Below, piece by piece: positions 5,665 to 7,140 of a DNA stretch of 7,140 nucleotides (the stretch's first letter is position 1; each line of letters begins with the position of its first letter). The notes beneath the pieces are model-generated. The model made no database searches. It had not been told where the DNA came from and worked only from the letters and a program-made list of their open reading frames with translations. The stretch spans positions 3,594-10,733 of the forward strand of contig DBZV01000204.1 of the NCBI GenBank assembly GCA_002311865.1, in the 5' to 3' direction. The position numbers and the translations under genes were made by a program. The DNA is from Dehalococcoidia bacterium UBA1151 (GTDB taxonomy: Bacteria; Chloroflexota; Dehalococcoidia; Lucifugimonadales; Lucifugimonadaceae).

Positions 5665-6831
5665 TTGAAGATCACCAAGATCGAAACACTGCGCCTCAAT
5701 GACATTGGCGGATTCGCCTGGGTTCAGATCCACACCGACACCGGCCTGATCGGCCTCGGCGAGACCCCAAACTTCCCGCACTCCGTCGCCACATTCATTG
5801 ATGAAGTCCTCGCCCCCAAACTCCTCGGCGAAAACCCCCTCGACATCGAACGTCACTGGCAAGCCATGTTCAAAGCCTCCCGCACCTCAGCTAATCGCGG
5901 CGTCAACATCTGCTCAATCTCAGCGCTCGATATGGCCCTCTGGGACCTCTACGGACAGGCCGTCAAGCAGCCCCTCTACCAGGTCCTTGGCGGACGCTTC
6001 CGCGACGAGATCCGCGTCTACAACACCTGCGCTGGCGGCAGCGCCGAAGGTGGCGAAGAGTGGGACGACTTCGCAGCCCAGTGGAAGCGCCCCGGCGAGC
6101 TCGCCGAATCGCTCCTTGCTGAAGGCATCACAGCAATGAAAATATGGCCCTTCGACCGCTACGTGCAGAAGTCCAACGGCCAGTTCATCAGCGCCCAGGA
6201 CCTGGAAGCAGGCACCCGCCCGTTCCGCGAAATCCGCGAAGCCGTTGGCAACAAGATGGACATCGCCCTGGAGCTACACAACAACTGGAACCTCCCCGCC
6301 GCCATTCAAATATCAAGAGCCGTCGAAGAGTACAGCCCCATGTGGTTCGAAGACTGCATCACCATGAACAACCTGGACGCACTCCGAGAGCTTAAGCGCT
6401 CCACAAACGTCCCCGTCTGCGCCTCCGAAACCCTCTCAACCCGCTGGTCATTCCGTGAGATGTTCGAGAAAAACGCCACCGATATCGTGATGATCGACAT
6501 TGGCTGGGTAGGCGGCCTCAGCGAAGCCCGCAAAATCGGCTATGCCGCCGAAACCTACGCCCTGCCGTTCGCCCCACACGACTGTGTCGGCCCAGTCATC
6601 CTCGCCGCATCCGTCCATCTCGACATGCACCTCCCCAACGCCGTAATCCAGGAAACCGTCCGCAACTTCATGCGCACCTGGTACCTCGACCTGGTCGACA
6701 CCCTCCCCGTAGTCCAAAACGGCCACATCACCGCCTCCGAAACCCCCGGCCTCGGAATGTCCCTTCGCCCTGAAGTCTTCACCCGCCCAGACGCCCAACT
6801 AACCGTCTCAAAACTCGATGGTGCTTCGTAG
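5665..6831 (+). CDS. Enolase superfamily, MR-subgroup sugar-acid dehydratase-like protein
   Basis: A 388-residue, full-length member of the mandelate racemase/muconate lactonizing enzyme group. The capping domain (1-115) ends with ALDMALWDLYGQAVKQPLYQ at 87-106 and the barrel follows. Visible active-site residues are Lys159 in MKIWPFD, acidic ligands Glu203 (ELHNNW; Glu in place of the common Asp), Glu229 (WFEDC) and Glu255 (CASETL), the dyad Asp278 (MIDIGWVGG) and His305 (APHD), and Glu330. His205 keeps the D/E-x-H pattern of dehydratases. The second position of K-x-K is Trp161, so a two-base racemase mechanism is unlikely. The expected reaction is Mg2+-dependent loss of water from a hydroxy acid. 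It differs widely from the two minus-strand paralogues, so it is not a recent duplication. It starts at TTG after AGGA and is the last gene of the plus operon. Family is certain; substrate is not known. Confidence 0.94.
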   Translation: MKITKIETLRLNDIGGFAWVQIHTDTGLIGLGETPNFPHSVATFIDEVLAPKLLGENPLDIERHWQAMFKASRTSANRGVNICSISALDMALWDLYGQAVKQPLYQVLGGRFRDEIRVYNTCAGGSAEGGEEWDDFAAQWKRPGELAESLLAEGITAMKIWPFDRYVQKSNGQFISAQDLEAGTRPFREIREAVGNKMDIALELHNNWNLPAAIQISRAVEEYSPMWFEDCITMNNLDALRELKRSTNVPVCASETLSTRWSFREMFEKNATDIVMIDIGWVGGLSEARKIGYAAETYALPFAPHDCVGPVILAASVHLDMHLPNAVIQETVRNFMRTWYLDLVDTLPVVQNGHITASETPGLGMSLRPEVFTRPDAQLTVSKLDGAS

Positions 6832-6964
6832 CGTCAACACTCATGGCACGCGGGGGTGGCTGCGATAGGTTCTCCTGAGGCCACTCGAAGGGCTGCGGCC
6901 CCCGATCCGGAACCACGGGGGGATTGCCTCCTACACCGCCGTGTGCGGTCGACCGACATCCGTC

Positions 6965-7001
6965 ATCCCGGAATTTTCGGCCCCGCGAAAATATCCGGGA
7001 T
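6965..7001. repeat. REP-like palindrome, about 15-bp stem
   Basis: ATCCCGGAATTTTCG (6965-6979) pairs with CGAAAATATCCGGGAT (6986-7001) through the whole arm except a single bulged A at 6993, around a 6-nt loop GCCCCG. The flanks, CGTC before and CCAGG after, give the frame GTCAT-CCCGG ... CCGGG-ATCCAGG, which resembles the GTCATTCCCG...CGGGAATCCAG intergenic palindromes I recall from many bacteria. It lies 133 nt past the plus operon. It may serve as a 3' mRNA structure or a REP-type mobile palindrome. It is a different subtype from the element at 990-1035. Confidence 0.7.
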
Positions 7002-7028
7002 CCAGGCACGCCCACCCCCTTAACCAGC

Positions 7029-7056
7029 CCACGCGAGGAAAGGTTTCCTATCGTGG
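7029..7056. repeat. Imperfect inverted repeat
   Basis: CCACG-CG-AGGAAA (7029-7041) pairs with TTTCCT-AT-CGTGG (7044-7056): 6 bp, a 2x2 internal loop, then 5 bp, with a very tight apex that would open to a 4-nt loop. It lies 27 nt after the REP-like palindrome. It could be a second intergenic repeat, a protein-binding palindrome or part of a terminator region; no T-run follows. Confidence 0.4.
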
Positions 7057-7140
7057 ATTCCGAGACAATCGGGGAGAAAACTCGAAGGACACCTTTCCGG
7101 CTTCTCGCTCATTCCTTCTTCAGCGCCCCGCGCTCAGTGC

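Larger units (their letters stand above)
6832..7140. other. Gene-free tail after the plus operon
   Basis: This 309-base stretch contains no recognisable coding sequence. It holds a REP-like hairpin (6965-7001), a second inverted repeat (7029-7056) and a minor GGGC/GCCC fold at 6890-6901. A short minus-strand frame near 7111-7019 (MSEKPERCPSSF...) of about 30 codons has no adequate spacing from its purine run and is not called. No U-tract intrinsic terminator is seen. Confidence 0.55.

Noticed and set aside
1..7140. CRISPR array, tRNA/rRNA genes, insertion sequence or phage module
   Set aside because: No regularly spaced repeats, cloverleaf, transposase motif or terminal inverted repeats were seen on either strand.

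Overview
The window is GC-rich bacterial DNA. The most likely source is an uncultured Chloroflexota lineage such as SAR202 or a related Dehalococcoidia-like group. This is inferred from gene content only: three unlike mandelate-racemase-type enolase superfamily enzymes side by side, an F420-type (Ddn family) reductase, and REP-like palindromes. SAR202 genomes are known for large expansions of this enolase subgroup and for F420 enzymes. Actinobacteria or another F420-using phylum remain possible. The first ~100 bases are C/G homopolymers and look like a degraded contig end.

Layout: 1-120 is low-complexity poly-C/poly-G. 121-1123 holds no convincing gene but has a REP-like element at 990-1035. 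On the minus strand, read from 4341 down to 1124, lies a compact three-gene operon: an RraA/HMG-aldolase-like protein, then an MR-type sugar-acid dehydratase homologue (394 aa, 16 nt later), then a second, distant enolase superfamily member (401 aa, TTG start, 43 nt later). A 277-nt divergent intergenic region (4342-4618) contains a perfect 6-bp-arm palindrome, a good operator candidate. On the plus strand, read from 4619 to 6831, are a small DUF7482-like conserved hypothetical protein, a Ddn-family reductase and a third enolase superfamily enzyme (388 aa, TTG start). The tail (6832-7140) has a REP-like hairpin, a second inverted repeat and no gene.

How it may work together: the minus operon fits a catabolic module in which one or both enolase superfamily enzymes dehydrate a sugar acid or other hydroxy acid to a 2-keto-3-deoxy product, and the RraA-like protein cleaves or otherwise processes a keto acid. 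The divergent plus operon adds a third predicted dehydratase with a Ddn-type reductase and a small protein of unknown role. All three enolase paralogues keep the five core MR-subgroup residues (three acidic metal ligands plus the Asp-His dyad), but they differ at the strand-2 lysine motif and at the D/E-x-H position, so they probably act on different substrates. The substrate, the pathway and any functional link between the two arms are inference.
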